Program-made: the position numbers and the translations under genes
Source: Polyangiaceae bacterium
Lineage (GTDB): Bacteria; Myxococcota_A; Polyangia; Polyangiales; Polyangiaceae
NCBI GenBank assembly: GCA_013361525.1
Contig: JABFXY010000107.1
Span: 62,001 to 126,000, forward strand
Direction: 5' to 3'
DNA: 64,000 nucleotides
The notes under the pieces: model-generated
Told to the model about the DNA's origin: nothing
Database searches by the model: none
Seen by the model: only the letters and a program-made list of their open reading frames with translations
In this document: one piece after another, positions 35,913-45,554 of the stretch
Numbering within the stretch: the first letter of the stretch is position 1
How the letters are laid out: each line of letters opens with the position of its first letter

Positions 35913-37028
35913 CCCCTCCGGAAGCAATTCGAACCTTGCGCTGCTCGACCATTGGTTCGAGACCGTGGGTTTCGCGGGGGAATTGGTACTTCTTCGGATC
36001 TTCCGCGACGAGCTCGATTGTTCGGTTTGTCGGGGCGGCCGGCCTACAACCATTCAGCAGGTCGCGAAAAGGGAGACCTGGCGGAGATCCCTGAAATCGC
36101 CCACGTCCGTGAATGCGCCGTCGGGGCACTTCGGCGCCCGCGGTAGACGAGGCCCACTCGTAATGGAGCGTCGCGTGCCGCCGTCCCAAAGGCCCAGCGC
36201 CGCACCATCGAACTCGTCGTCCGCACACAATGCACCGGCGAGCCGTTGGTCGTGCCACAGAGCCAGTCCCTTGAGCAACGTCGTCGCCGCACTGGGATGG
36301 CTCGCGGCGATCGGTCCGAGCACTGGTTTGAGAACGTCGTGCCGGCCGCACCTCCCCAGCATCCGCACCTGACCGCGCTACGCGATCGTCACTGTAATCG
36401 GGTCCGTCATCGTCGCTCCTCGCCCCGTCGATGGCCTCGGCCATTGCCGCTGACCGGGCGCTGGAGCGACAATGCGAGGATCGGGCAAGTAACCGGAATG
36501 CGATCGCCTACGCTGAGCCGACGTCGGCGCCGGTACTCCCCTTGGCGGTCGCGGTGACCAAGGCGGCCCTCCCGGCTCGCGCGATGCCGCTTCTGGGCTC
36601 TGCGTCGTGCAACCCGGCGCCGAGCGCCGCGGCATACATAGCAATAAACCTGCCCACGGTAGCCAGGCTGCGCACACCGTGAAGATCTTGCGGCCCCCCG
36701 CAGCGAAGCTCGACCTCGTCCTCGTCACGCGCCTTGCCGCGCAGGCATCTTCGCCCCGCTACCCGACCTGCGCGACGGTCGGCCCGTCCACGCGCCCGCG
36801 GGACATGAGGGCCTGGTGCTGCAACTCCTGGCGTTCGATCTTTTATCGCGGCTTCCCCGTCATACCCGGCCCATTTCGACGAGCGAATTTTCCGGCGGCT
36901 CGAACTTCGGTCCCGATTTCTCGGGTCGGAGAGGCCTATACACGGCAACCGCCGGCCATTGTTCAGAAGCTGGCCTTTCCCGCGGAATCGTGGTCACCTC
37001 GCCGCCCGTGGCACGCCGGTACCGAATC
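35913..37028. other. Decayed 1.1-kb region
   Basis: There is no intact gene here. Minus-strand fragments with plausible protein sequence lie in shifting frames: 36054-36410 (separate entry), a frame near 35930-36070 containing NRTIELVAEDPKKYQF, and one near 36510-36690 containing VGRFIAMYAAALGAGLHD. The stretch looks like one or more genes inactivated by stops and frameshifts at the boundary of the accessory island. Confidence 0.5.
36054..36410 (-). pseudogene. Gene with early in-frame stop and downstream frameshift
   Basis: An ATG at 36410 has a good ribosome-binding site (AGGAGCG). The frame reads ten codons (MTDPITVTIA) to a TAG at 36378-36380, and then continues in the same frame for about 104 gene-like codons (for example GRHDVLKPVLGPIAASHPS and LALWHDQRLAGALCADDEF) to a TGA at 36054. 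The sequence beyond looks coding in another frame. Function unknown. Confidence 0.45.
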
Positions 37029-37403
37029 GTGAGCAGGATTGTTGGCGGACAGGCTCGCGTCCGCACCGTACCGACACGACCGATCCGCACCGTCGTTGAC
37101 GCGGTCGGTAACTTCTACCCCAGTGAAAACGCGGCCCCCGAGGTAGTCCGTCGAGCGCAAGCCTTCCTCACGGCGGGTTCTCACACGGCGCAGGAGCTCA
37201 CGATGCTCGTCGACGAGCTACGGCATCTTGAGTTTGATGGCGGCTCCGCAGGCGAAGTGCCGATGGTCGTCGAGAACGCCCGCGCAACGCTACCTGGCGT
37301 CCTCAGCGCTCTCGCGGCTGTGTTGGAAACGATAGCCATGTTGGTGGGACCCTTTGGGCAACTTGAAGTGAGTGAGAGCCCTGAGCCGACGAGCGCAAGA
37401 TGA
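37029..37403 (+). CDS. First protein of the PIN-AAA operon, unknown
   Basis: About 124 residues from a GTG at 37029 (SRIVGGQARVRTV). Upstream in-frame sequence does not look coding. The middle is helical (EVVRRAQAFLTAGSHTAQELTMLVDELRHLEF), as is the C-terminal part (LPGVLSALAAVLETIAMLV). It overlaps the PIN-like gene by 4 bp (ATGA). Position and size would suit a small regulatory or antitoxin-like subunit, but no motif proves this. Confidence 0.68.
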   Translation: MSRIVGGQARVRTVPTRPIRTVVDAVGNFYPSENAAPEVVRRAQAFLTAGSHTAQELTMLVDELRHLEFDGGSAGEVPMVVENARATLPGVLSALAAVLETIAMLVGPFGQLEVSESPEPTSAR

Positions 37404-39379
37404 CGACAGGAAAGCTCATTGCGCTCAATCAATGGCCAGCCTACCTCGAACATGAACTTCAAGGCAGGGTAGAACTCTCTTTCAGCGACGAGCGAACATT
37501 CTGTGTCTCCAAGGACGCCCGTGGTTCCGTTGTCGAGCTTCTCGACGTCCTGCCACCCGAAAAGCAGCCGCGCCACGCTCAGACAAAACCAGCGTCGAGC
37601 AATGCGCCAAAGGCACCGGAAGGCACTGCCTCCGACCCGAATCCGTCCGCGAGATTGGAAAAAGCATCCAAGGAATCGCGGGAAGACCGTCAGGGTTGGA
37701 CAAAGGCATTAGTTCGAGCCGGATATGTTCGGCCCGGAATTGACCCGGAGATGTATGGGCACCTGATCGAACTACGCCGAAACAAGGTTCGTGTCGAAGT
37801 TGTCGTTGACACCGCAGAGCTTAACAGCGGCACCGTTCATTGGCTAGTTCGCTTCTTGGGGCCACATCTTGATCTCGTCTACACGCCCATCACCCATCGC
37901 GAGATTGTGGGCTGGGGAGATAGGGATGCAAAATTTCTCGCGTCAATGCGCGCATTGGAGCGACTGCCGCACCGGCAGCCACTCTGGCGTCGTCTCGACG
38001 TAGAGGATGAAGCGGCACTTCTGCTCGCGAAGGGAAGTAAGCCGCAGCCGGGTCATAGTGGCAAGAGCGAGGACGCAGACATCCTACTTTTACGCGCAGC
38101 GAGTCGCTACATCCTTGACGCCCAGCGGGGCCTCAGGCGCTTCTTTATGACAGCTGACAAGAAGGGTGCGCGGACCGCAGCGCAAATCCTGCCAGCCGGT
38201 TCTGTCATCACTACTTGGGTAAATCCCTTGCCATCGGGCACTCGGTATCTATCACCGTTGCACTGGTGGCCATCGCTCAACGGCCGCGCCACTCAATCGC
38301 ATCTCGCACACTTGATCTGGGAAGTGTTGGCAGAGACGTCTCATATCGTGGTCTCCGCGAATTCGTGCCGCTTTAAGGTGTGTGCATATCAGGAAGGCCA
38401 GAACGAGTTTGCTAGCTATTGGACAAACCCGATTGTGTGGGTGCATGCAATCCGGACGTCGCCAGCAGTTCAGGTTCCCGCGGAGTCGGCGCCCCAGCGC
38501 GGCGCTGGCCACGGTGAATCTACGACGCCTCCCGAATCGAAGGCGAAGGTTGAATCGTCGTCAGTCGAACCGGTCCGCGCGCCGTCGCGTGCCACATTGC
38601 CGGTCGCGGCGTCAGCGCCGGGCTTGGACAGCAATTGGCCGCTCTCGCTCCGATACCCATCGGAGGCTGATCTGGTTGAAGACGCGAGTCGGATTATCGT
38701 GGGCGATCTGGTTCGTGCACTTAACGACGCTCGAACAGAACCATCGCTATCGTCTCCGCTCGCAACGAGCGAAACCTCCCGCGCACTAAGACGAATAGGC
38801 CTGGTTGACCCAGACGGCGGCATCTCCAAACAGTTTCGCGAACTAGCCAACACCGGCTCTCGAGATGCGATAGCAAATGCGCTTCTGCGTCTCCGGCCGC
38901 TACACATATTTGTGTCCCAATTGCTGAAGCGCGGGCGAGTCGGCGTGGAGCGCGGCGCGAGAATAGGTTCGTTGCAGGGCAAGCTCCTAGAATCGACTGC
39001 TCGGTTGGCCCGCTTTCTCGGTCTCGCGGTGCGGGACGCCAACTCGCTGTCGGCCGGAGGGCGTGAGATAAAGCAGGATGAATTCGTGACTTGGTTGAGG
39101 AGCGAAATTCTCAATATTGCCAAGCATGACCATCTGAATGAGGCCCCATCGTCCAAGCTTTCTAGATGCGCGCTTGCTGTTCAGCTGTCTCCAGCCCGTC
39201 TGCAGGATGGGTTGGCGGCAGTCTTGGCTGTCGACGCGCGGCTTCAAGCTCGAAGAGGCGGGAGCGCCGTACCTGTTCTGCAAGAAAGTGTGCTAATGTT
39301 CAACAAAGGCAAATTTGCGTCCGTAGACGTTAGCGGGGACTTTCTCGCCGGCGCAAAGAGTTGGAGTTGGAAGGAATGA
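37400..39379 (+). CDS. PIN-like nuclease protein of the PIN-AAA operon
   Basis: A 659-residue protein. An unrecognised N-terminal 100 residues with a short disordered link are followed by a PIN-like domain (about 130-285). It has the four acidic positions in order: VVVDTAEL (Asp137), THREIVGW (Glu168), DADILLLRAASRYILD (Asp225/Asp227) and FFMTADKKGA (Asp253). PIN domains are metal-dependent RNases or flap nucleases. A linker with low complexity (about 390-440) leads to a helical C-terminal region (440-659). It overlaps its neighbours on both sides by 4 bp. Base composition is visibly lower in GC than in the flanks. I know no named family with this whole architecture. Confidence 0.82.
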   Translation: MTTGKLIALNQWPAYLEHELQGRVELSFSDERTFCVSKDARGSVVELLDVLPPEKQPRHAQTKPASSNAPKAPEGTASDPNPSARLEKASKESREDRQGWTKALVRAGYVRPGIDPEMYGHLIELRRNKVRVEVVVDTAELNSGTVHWLVRFLGPHLDLVYTPITHREIVGWGDRDAKFLASMRALERLPHRQPLWRRLDVEDEAALLLAKGSKPQPGHSGKSEDADILLLRAASRYILDAQRGLRRFFMTADKKGARTAAQILPAGSVITTWVNPLPSGTRYLSPLHWWPSLNGRATQSHLAHLIWEVLAETSHIVVSANSCRFKVCAYQEGQNEFASYWTNPIVWVHAIRTSPAVQVPAESAPQRGAGHGESTTPPESKAKVESSSVEPVRAPSRATLPVAASAPGLDSNWPLSLRYPSEADLVEDASRIIVGDLVRALNDARTEPSLSSPLATSETSRALRRIGLVDPDGGISKQFRELANTGSRDAIANALLRLRPLHIFVSQLLKRGRVGVERGARIGSLQGKLLESTARLARFLGLAVRDANSLSAGGREIKQDEFVTWLRSEILNIAKHDHLNEAPSSKLSRCALAVQLSPARLQDGLAAVLAVDARLQARRGGSAVPVLQESVLMFNKGKFASVDVSGDFLAGAKSWSWKE

Positions 39380-40509
39380 AGCGAAAGCCCGTTTCGAACC
39401 AGCTCTTGCTATTGTCCGAGGACGAACCAAGCGGGCGGGCCTGGCGTCGACTCGGGGTGACGCGAAATCCATTTTTTGCTCACGACGTTGATACGCCAGA
39501 GGTCCTCTACCAGGAGCACTTAGACCCCAACGACCTGCGGCTGATGAAGGCCTGGCTCTTCTCGGTTACTCGCAAAGATGAGTCTTCAAAGCCTTTGGCC
39601 ATAAAGGGTACTATTGGCGCCGGCAAAACTCACTGGCTACGAGCCTTCGAGCACGATGCTCGGCAGACACTTGGCAGATCTGGTTTAGTGACAAGTCATG
39701 TTTTGACTGGTCACGGTATGAAGAACCTGAGTCTCGGCGCGCTTCTTTGGGGCGGGCTCGCCTCGAGCGAGCTGCCGAAACGGACATTCAGGGCAATTAG
39801 GGACTTCGCCGATAGGCTCGACCTCCCGCCGACCTCCCCGCTGCATTCTATCCTGCCGCGGATGGCGAAGGACTACGAGTTGGTCGACCTCGCGGTACAA
39901 TGGCTCTCGCGGGCCCCTCTGAGCAAAGCGGAACACCGGGCGCTGGGAGTCGCCGGTGTCATGGATTCCGAGGGACCCTGGGTGCGCGCACTTGCGCACG
40001 TGGCCAAACTTGCGAAGCAGGTCGGTTCATTTCGTCGCTGGGTCGTGCTGATCGACCAGCTCGAAGATCTCTGGCGCCCTCACGTGACCACGCCGCTACG
40101 GCGAGCGCGATTTCTCACAGAGCTGCGAACCCTCGTGGACGAAGCTCTCGCCGGAGCTCCGATTGCCATAGCGCTAGCGTGGAATACCTCCGTAGAGTCC
40201 GGCCTCGAAGATATCAGTGACCAGCTAACACGCGACTACGCAGCGCTCTTTTCCCGTCTCGAGGGGCAGCGTGCGATCGATATTCCGCCGCTTGCCCCCG
40301 AGCACCTTGACGCTTTCGCATATCAGTATGTTAACGCTGCTGCGGTCGCGTCGCATTCTCCACGCCTCGAAGAACTGCTTCGGCGTGATCTTGGGCAACT
40401 CAAGCGTGGGGTTGCGCCCCAAGGCATGACCGCTCGCGAGTGGTTAACCCGGCTAGCTGATTGGGCCAATGAGATCGTCGAGGGCGGCGCGAGTCTCCGG
40501 AGGGAATGA
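39376..40509 (+). CDS. AAA-type ATPase of the PIN-AAA operon
   Basis: A 377-residue protein. Walker A GTIGAGKTH at about 78-86 and Walker B VVLIDQLED at about 221-229. The rest of the ATPase core is short, with an NPFF block near residue 31 that resembles the entry strand of ORC/BrxC-like ATPases (TRNPFFAHDVDTPE). It follows the PIN-like gene with an ATGA overlap and probably drives or gates the nuclease. It is convergent with a TPR gene. Confidence 0.88.
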   Translation: MKRKPVSNQLLLLSEDEPSGRAWRRLGVTRNPFFAHDVDTPEVLYQEHLDPNDLRLMKAWLFSVTRKDESSKPLAIKGTIGAGKTHWLRAFEHDARQTLGRSGLVTSHVLTGHGMKNLSLGALLWGGLASSELPKRTFRAIRDFADRLDLPPTSPLHSILPRMAKDYELVDLAVQWLSRAPLSKAEHRALGVAGVMDSEGPWVRALAHVAKLAKQVGSFRRWVVLIDQLEDLWRPHVTTPLRRARFLTELRTLVDEALAGAPIAIALAWNTSVESGLEDISDQLTRDYAALFSRLEGQRAIDIPPLAPEHLDAFAYQYVNAAAVASHSPRLEELLRRDLGQLKRGVAPQGMTAREWLTRLADWANEIVEGGASLRRE

Positions 40510-40646
40510 ATCCGTCCTTGCTTTGACCGCCATTGGTGACCTTGAACTGCTTCCGCACGCGATGCGCTGAAGCCGCGCCAGACGTCCACGGGACCCGGCT
40601 GCTGAGCCGTCCTCCGGAAAACCAAATCCCCGCGGGTGTTTCTGCA

Positions 40647-41399
40647 TCACAGGAGTTCCGATCGTAGCGATTTCGCTCGGGCGAGATCCTCCGCGACCTC
40701 GACGGAAAACTCAGGGGCCATCGTCGCCGGGTCTCGCGCCAATAGCGCGTCGAGAGTTTGCCTCGCTTCGGTTGCATGACCAAAGATGGCAAGCGCCCTT
40801 GCGAGCTCGAAGTGATTTCCCGCATACGAGGGCGACTTTTCTGCCGCATGTCGAAGGTGATCGATGGGACCTCGGAGATCCCCTGGCGGCCTCACAAAAT
40901 ATTCCGAAGCTGCGTATATCCGACCGAGTAGTCGATTCGGACCATGGGCATCCACATGCGGATTTAGGCGCAACGCCACGCGTGCGTAGCGAATCGCGCT
41001 GCGCGCTACATCATACAAATCGGTTCGACGACCGAAGTCGCAGGCTATCGCCTGCGCCAAGCCGCAATAGTAGCAGGCCATTCCCTCCAGCGTGTCGCGC
41101 CCGGCACCCTCCAGCGATTGGCGGATCATGTGACTAGCCGCTGTGGCGACATCCACTGCTCTCTGTGCGAGTGCGTATTGCGCCGAAATACCCGCCCGCT
41201 CCGCGCGCCAAGTGATGGCACGGGCGAGTAACAGACGGCCTTCGCAGAGCAACAGTGGCTGCGTGCCCGCTAAGTCGCTCCTGCCCGCCGACTCGTCGAG
41301 TTCTGTTAGTAGCAATTGCGCCTTGACTATCTGACCAAAGCCACGAAGGCCGAAGGCCTCGCGCGCCTGCAAAAAGCGTTTCTGAGCGGTCTCATTCAT
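40647..41399 (-). CDS. TPR/TRAP-T-like helical protein
   Basis: A 250-residue all-helical protein with TPR-like units (AIRYARVALRLNPHVDAHGPN, FELARALAIFGHATEARQTL, ALLARDPATM) resembling the periplasmic TRAP-T (TatT-like) fold but without a signal peptide. It is 7 bp downstream of the 846-residue protein on the same strand, probably in its operon. Role unknown. Confidence 0.8.
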   Translation of the reverse strand: MNETAQKRFLQAREAFGLRGFGQIVKAQLLLTELDESAGRSDLAGTQPLLLCEGRLLLARAITWRAERAGISAQYALAQRAVDVATAASHMIRQSLEGAGRDTLEGMACYYCGLAQAIACDFGRRTDLYDVARSAIRYARVALRLNPHVDAHGPNRLLGRIYAASEYFVRPPGDLRGPIDHLRHAAEKSPSYAGNHFELARALAIFGHATEARQTLDALLARDPATMAPEFSVEVAEDLARAKSLRSELL

Positions 41400-41406
41400 G
41401 ACTCAC

Positions 41407-43947
41407 CTAGGTCGTCGTGATCTCGAGCAGTGCTTCAAGACGCGCAAGCGTGGAGGCAACGATGGGATCGAATGGCGGAGGTTCATTGCTGTAATCAAGT
41501 CGCGCAACAAGCAGCTCAAGCGCGGCAAGACGCTCGTCAATGGGGCCGCGCCACACCTCTGGCGGCGTGTGTCCGGCGTGAACAGGACGAAATCGAAGCA
41601 TATTTGTCAGAACTGGGAATCGCTCGAGTCCCGAATGCGCTCCCCTCGCATCCCGCACGAGGTCAGCGCGGAAGAGGAAGGAGTCGAGAAGCGCTTCGGT
41701 TCCGAACAGCAACCCGCGGAGAGCATCGTCGACTTGCAATCGATGCGGGAAAGCCAATGAAAGAAACGCAACGATGAGGGCTTTGGACGAATCCAGCGCA
41801 GTGAGCGCCGCGCGAAGCGGGCTAGAGTTCTCCGTATCTATCCTTAGTCGAGCAGCGAACGCGACACGGTGGCCGATAATTAGCTCCCAGAGCTCCTGCT
41901 CTCGAGCGACGCGGGAAGCGGTATTTTGCGGTCGGAATTCGCGGTCATGACCTTCGAGCTTCTGCGCCACCCAGTAGCTGTATGGGTCTGCATCGAACGG
42001 GTCGATCTGGAGTCCCGCATCGCCTTGGTAGCGCTCAAGTACGGCTACCACCGCCTGTGCTACGTCACGTCCACTCGAGCGATACCGGGTCACGAGTGCC
42101 TGGTATAGCGCCGGCCTCCCCTCCTCCACCGGAAGGAATCCGCGCTGCACCGCGCCGACCATGGTTTGAATAGCCCTCCCGGTATCGATCATCCCTTGGA
42201 TCTGGTCCGCGGCGACGTTACGGCTGGCCGATGCAACGCGCAAAGTTTGCTCGTGCTGTGTATAGAGCAGGAACGTTTGGATGTATGCTTCAGCGTTCAC
42301 TGACCACGCGAGCGGATTGGCAATGTGGTCATCGGCGCCCAACACAGCGCCGAGCTCTTGCGCTGCTACGTTCGTGAGAAACCCAAGGGCATGGCCGGTT
42401 GCTATGCCCGCGCCACTCAGATCCGGCCGCGACAAGACTGCAAGTATCGCTTCGTCCGCAGTGTCTCGTCGCCGCTCGACCCACTCACCACGCGTGGCCT
42501 TGAGCGTCGCACCGGCATAGAACGAGTGCAGATCTTGCCAGTAAGCCTCAAACGCGCGCGTCTGGGGACTAGGATGAGTCAAACTCGCGCTTATTTGCGT
42601 ATAGAGCTCCACCCATAGCGCGTCTTCGAACCTTTGAGAGAGTCGTTGCTCCAGCCCCCCCAAACGATCTTCGACCACCACGATTTCGCGTGACACATTA
42701 TTGATATCAACCGCGATGCCACGAAGATGCCTCGTGATATCCGCAAAGCCGCCGCGCACGCCGGCCATAATCTCACTGAGTCGCCGGTCCACCTGATCGA
42801 ACCGGTCGCTCAATTCGGCGCCGAGCGCATCTATCTTCTCTTCGATCCGCTCTACGGTGTCTTTGAGATCGCGAAGCTCATTCAGAACACGCCCTTCCGT
42901 GGCGCTAGATCCGCCACCGAATAGAGCAGCTATTCCGGCTACCGCGCCCACTACGTTCGTGACGGCTAACATGCTACCTACTACCGTGGTTGCGGCGCGA
43001 AAGGCACTAGTAACCTGATTGATTGTTTGAGCCACTTTGATCGCTGCTCGTCCCACGGTCGCGACCACGCGGCCGGCCCGCGGACTCGCAAAGCCGACGA
43101 GAAGCCCGAGGGCCTCAACGCCCGCCTCAACAGCCTCGAGCTGAGTCACTTGGGTCGCTGTAGGCGCACCAGGAATCACGTCCTGCCCCAAATTGACGGC
43201 GTCAACGAGCGAGCCCGCACGCGCAACCAGCGGGCGCAGTTCAGCGAGATTGGCGCTCATCAGCGGTTCAAGGGTACCTAATAGCTGGCCGAGGCTGGTT
43301 TGGACGTCTCCGGACCGCAACGAGAATCCGCCAGAACCGAACGCGCCCTCGAAGCTCGCCACGGCATTAACAAATGAAGGATTCGTACTCGGGTTAAGGA
43401 TCTCTGCCGCCGTAGCTGCAATCCCCACGCCCAAAGCACCTCGAAACAACGCGTCCATCGTCGCCTCCACTCGCGAGTTCGCGGACGCAGCCCTCCGAGC
43501 TTCCACGAAGACGCGACGCGCGAATTGCTGCGCGTCTGGCATCTGGGCACGTCGCCCTGGGATAGAGCCAACCGCAGGATTGCTGCCAAAGGCCTGGAGC
43601 GAATTATCCGTGTCGCGCAGTATGTCGCGCGACACGGCAATGATATCATCTCTGTACGGACCGGCTACGGAAACAGTATCCACACCCTTACGCAGCAGCC
43701 CGAGCAGCATAGAATGAGGCGCCACCTCCAAACTCCGGGCGCCCCCAAGTTCGGATAAACAATGATCGCGCACCTGCCCGAGGGCATCGGCCAGGCCCAC
43801 GTCGTCCGGGTGGCGATCCGTAGCGCGAATTGCGACGCTTGCAAGCATCGGCAAGAAGACGTCACCCCCGCGACGAACGTGATGGATGGCGTTCGTAACC
43901 CAAAGGGCTTCGTCAATACGATTCGGGTCTATTGAGAAATCCATCAC
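41407..43947 (-). CDS. Large helical protein with hydrophobic segment and coiled coil, possible membrane effector
   Basis: An 846-residue protein without signal peptide. There are hydrophobic helices at about 168-184 (FRGALGVGIAATAAEIL), 277-298 and 322-345 (VVGSMLAVTNVVGAVAGIAALF). A long amphipathic coiled coil lies at 352-442 (heptads such as LKDTVERIEEKIDALGAELS), and a helical C-terminal 400 residues follow. A hydrophobic hairpin next to a long coiled coil resembles alpha-helical pore-forming toxins, but no family motif is recognisable. It lies between an M15-type peptidase gene and a TPR gene in one operon. Confidence 0.8.
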   Translation of the reverse strand: MMDFSIDPNRIDEALWVTNAIHHVRRGGDVFLPMLASVAIRATDRHPDDVGLADALGQVRDHCLSELGGARSLEVAPHSMLLGLLRKGVDTVSVAGPYRDDIIAVSRDILRDTDNSLQAFGSNPAVGSIPGRRAQMPDAQQFARRVFVEARRAASANSRVEATMDALFRGALGVGIAATAAEILNPSTNPSFVNAVASFEGAFGSGGFSLRSGDVQTSLGQLLGTLEPLMSANLAELRPLVARAGSLVDAVNLGQDVIPGAPTATQVTQLEAVEAGVEALGLLVGFASPRAGRVVATVGRAAIKVAQTINQVTSAFRAATTVVGSMLAVTNVVGAVAGIAALFGGGSSATEGRVLNELRDLKDTVERIEEKIDALGAELSDRFDQVDRRLSEIMAGVRGGFADITRHLRGIAVDINNVSREIVVVEDRLGGLEQRLSQRFEDALWVELYTQISASLTHPSPQTRAFEAYWQDLHSFYAGATLKATRGEWVERRRDTADEAILAVLSRPDLSGAGIATGHALGFLTNVAAQELGAVLGADDHIANPLAWSVNAEAYIQTFLLYTQHEQTLRVASASRNVAADQIQGMIDTGRAIQTMVGAVQRGFLPVEEGRPALYQALVTRYRSSGRDVAQAVVAVLERYQGDAGLQIDPFDADPYSYWVAQKLEGHDREFRPQNTASRVAREQELWELIIGHRVAFAARLRIDTENSSPLRAALTALDSSKALIVAFLSLAFPHRLQVDDALRGLLFGTEALLDSFLFRADLVRDARGAHSGLERFPVLTNMLRFRPVHAGHTPPEVWRGPIDERLAALELLVARLDYSNEPPPFDPIVASTLARLEALLEITTT

Positions 43948-43963
43948 CCTCCTATTCTTGCAC

Positions 43964-44413
43964 TTAGGCGCGAACGCTAAAATGGATATGTGTTCTATGT
44001 CTACCTAGCGTCGCTGCGTCATATTGGTGAGAGCGTCCCTGATCAAAATTGTAGCGATTGCGATTAGGCTCACCGGTAACTAGCGACGCATCAAAAATTA
44101 TCTCATCAATCCCTAGCCGCTGAACCTCGGATGGGATTGCTACCAGAGGAAGGAGTTCGCCCGCAATCTCTTCGTTTGCGATGTCCACTGCGCGCCCGAC
44201 TCCATGGTGCCCCTCATTGCGATAGAGCGATGAGATCCTTAGTGCGCGACCCGGTACCTTCGCACACAGGGCGACGACCAACGTCTGGACTCTAGAGTGG
44301 ACTGCCCTTGCCGGCTCGATGCCGAGCAATTCGCGACGCAGCTGTTCTGCTGGGGGATCAAATAGGATGCGTCCCGACGTAATCAGTTCGTTAAGTTCAT
44401 CCGCGGTGGCCAT
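43964..44413 (-). CDS. M15-type (D-Ala-D-Ala carboxypeptidase-like) metallopeptidase
   Basis: About 149 residues from the ATG at 44413 (MATADELN). The zinc-site motif HHGVGRAVDIAN gives the first His and the Asp, and the C-terminal HIHF gives the last His, the M15/DacA-like arrangement also seen in VanY-type and phage endolysin domains. It is first in the operon with the 846-residue protein. If exported it could cut peptidoglycan, but no signal peptide is visible. Confidence 0.75.
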   Translation of the reverse strand: MATADELNELITSGRILFDPPAEQLRRELLGIEPARAVHSRVQTLVVALCAKVPGRALRISSLYRNEGHHGVGRAVDIANEEIAGELLPLVAIPSEVQRLGIDEIIFDASLVTGEPNRNRYNFDQGRSHQYDAATLGRHRTHIHFSVRA

Positions 44414-44879
44414 GTCCAATTCACCTCGCCATCGCACATCTTACAACGAGATGCTGGCTGAATAGAATACGCGTCGGGCTCGTCCAGCGATGGATTCGTA
44501 AGCTCGGTTTTGGCCTCGGTTCCGTTCGCAGATCGCCAGAACACCTGTCTCGCTGGGATGCAATACGGACGAAGATGCGGCGTAGCCTTCCGGCCGCGAA
44601 TGCTTTGGCAACCGCCTGTGGCGGAGCTGTGCACGGCGCGTCGAGCACCTTGGCGTTCGGTTACACTAGCCCGACTCTCTCGTCGTTGACCATGGGCCAA
44701 TTGTAGCAGGCGATTGGGGCGTGCTGAAAATTCTAGTGTAGGGCAACCAGGATGTCATCGCTTGTGCTTGAGGAACCGTGCTTGAAGGGCATTTGCCGAC
44801 GGCCGGCTTGGCTAGTCGAAGAACTCGCGTCGCTGCCAGCGTGGTGCGCTCGACCGCAAACTCTGAAGAATCATGAACG
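44414..44879. other. Intergenic stretch, no convincing gene
   Basis: A minus-strand frame across 44383-44700 with a CKMC pair near its end overlaps the peptidase start and is too weak to call. Otherwise I see nothing here beyond the likely promoter of the peptidase operon. Confidence 0.4.
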
Positions 44880-45554
44880 CTACCGTAGGCACTCCCGCAA
44901 CGTCCTCCCCAACTCCGCCAACGCCTTCACAAACCGATACCGAGCCTGCTCATAGTCCAGCTCGATGATCCGAGCGACCTCGGCCAACGACCGGTCCGCC
45001 ATCGTGCACTCCCGCACCAGCGTCCGGTCGACCACGTCCAACTTCGCCAGCGCCGCCTCTACCCGTTCGCGCAGCAGCGCAGACTCCTCCGCCAGGATGA
45101 TCTGCTCCTCCGGCGTCTCAGGCTGCGCGAGCAGGCCCATCGCGCCCGCCGCGGCGTAAGCATTCTTCGCCTCATCGAGTCGGTGGCGCCTGGCGGGAGG
45201 GTCCTCCTCCAAGACCTCGTCGACCGTGCTCTCCCTGAGCGCCGAGCTGAGGGCATGCGTGCCCCGATGGATGGCCCTGGCCATCGCGAGCGCGCGCTCG
45301 TCGGTCTCGCACGCGTTGAGCATGGCTCCGCGCGCGCGGTGAACGCAGAACGTGATGAGCGTCGCCTTGCCCCCGGGGACATAGGACGGAATCACTCGAT
45401 GCGAGGCCTCCATCCCGATCTGGTAGAGGTCGTCCTCCCCCGCCCTGCCCTGCCCTCGCGCGAACGATTGCGCGAGCCGGCGAATGGCGCGGGAGAGGCT
45501 GTCGAGCTCCGCATTGGTCGGGCAGTACCCGGTGCGCACGGCCGTGGTGGTCAT
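44880..45554 (-). CDS. Sigma-70 family factor next to the HerA locus
   Basis: A 224-residue protein. Sigma2-like region EDDLYQIGMEASHRVIPSY with FCVHRARGAMLN; C-terminal sigma4 HTH LDVVDRTLVRECTMADRSL through AEVARIIELDYEQARYRFV. It has the same size and domain plan as the factor of the VgrG cassette (25880-26572), and likewise overlaps a small partner gene by 4 bp. It is divergent from the HerA operon, which may be its target. Confidence 0.87.
   Translation of the reverse strand: MTTTAVRTGYCPTNAELDSLSRAIRRLAQSFARGQGRAGEDDLYQIGMEASHRVIPSYVPGGKATLITFCVHRARGAMLNACETDERALAMARAIHRGTHALSSALRESTVDEVLEEDPPARRHRLDEAKNAYAAAGAMGLLAQPETPEEQIILAEESALLRERVEAALAKLDVVDRTLVRECTMADRSLAEVARIIELDYEQARYRFVKALAELGRTLRECLR

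Noticed and set aside
44383..44700. 105-residue minus-strand frame with a CKMC pair
   Set aside because: Only one Cys pair, atypical composition, and it overlaps the peptidase start. Not enough to call a zinc-ribbon protein.
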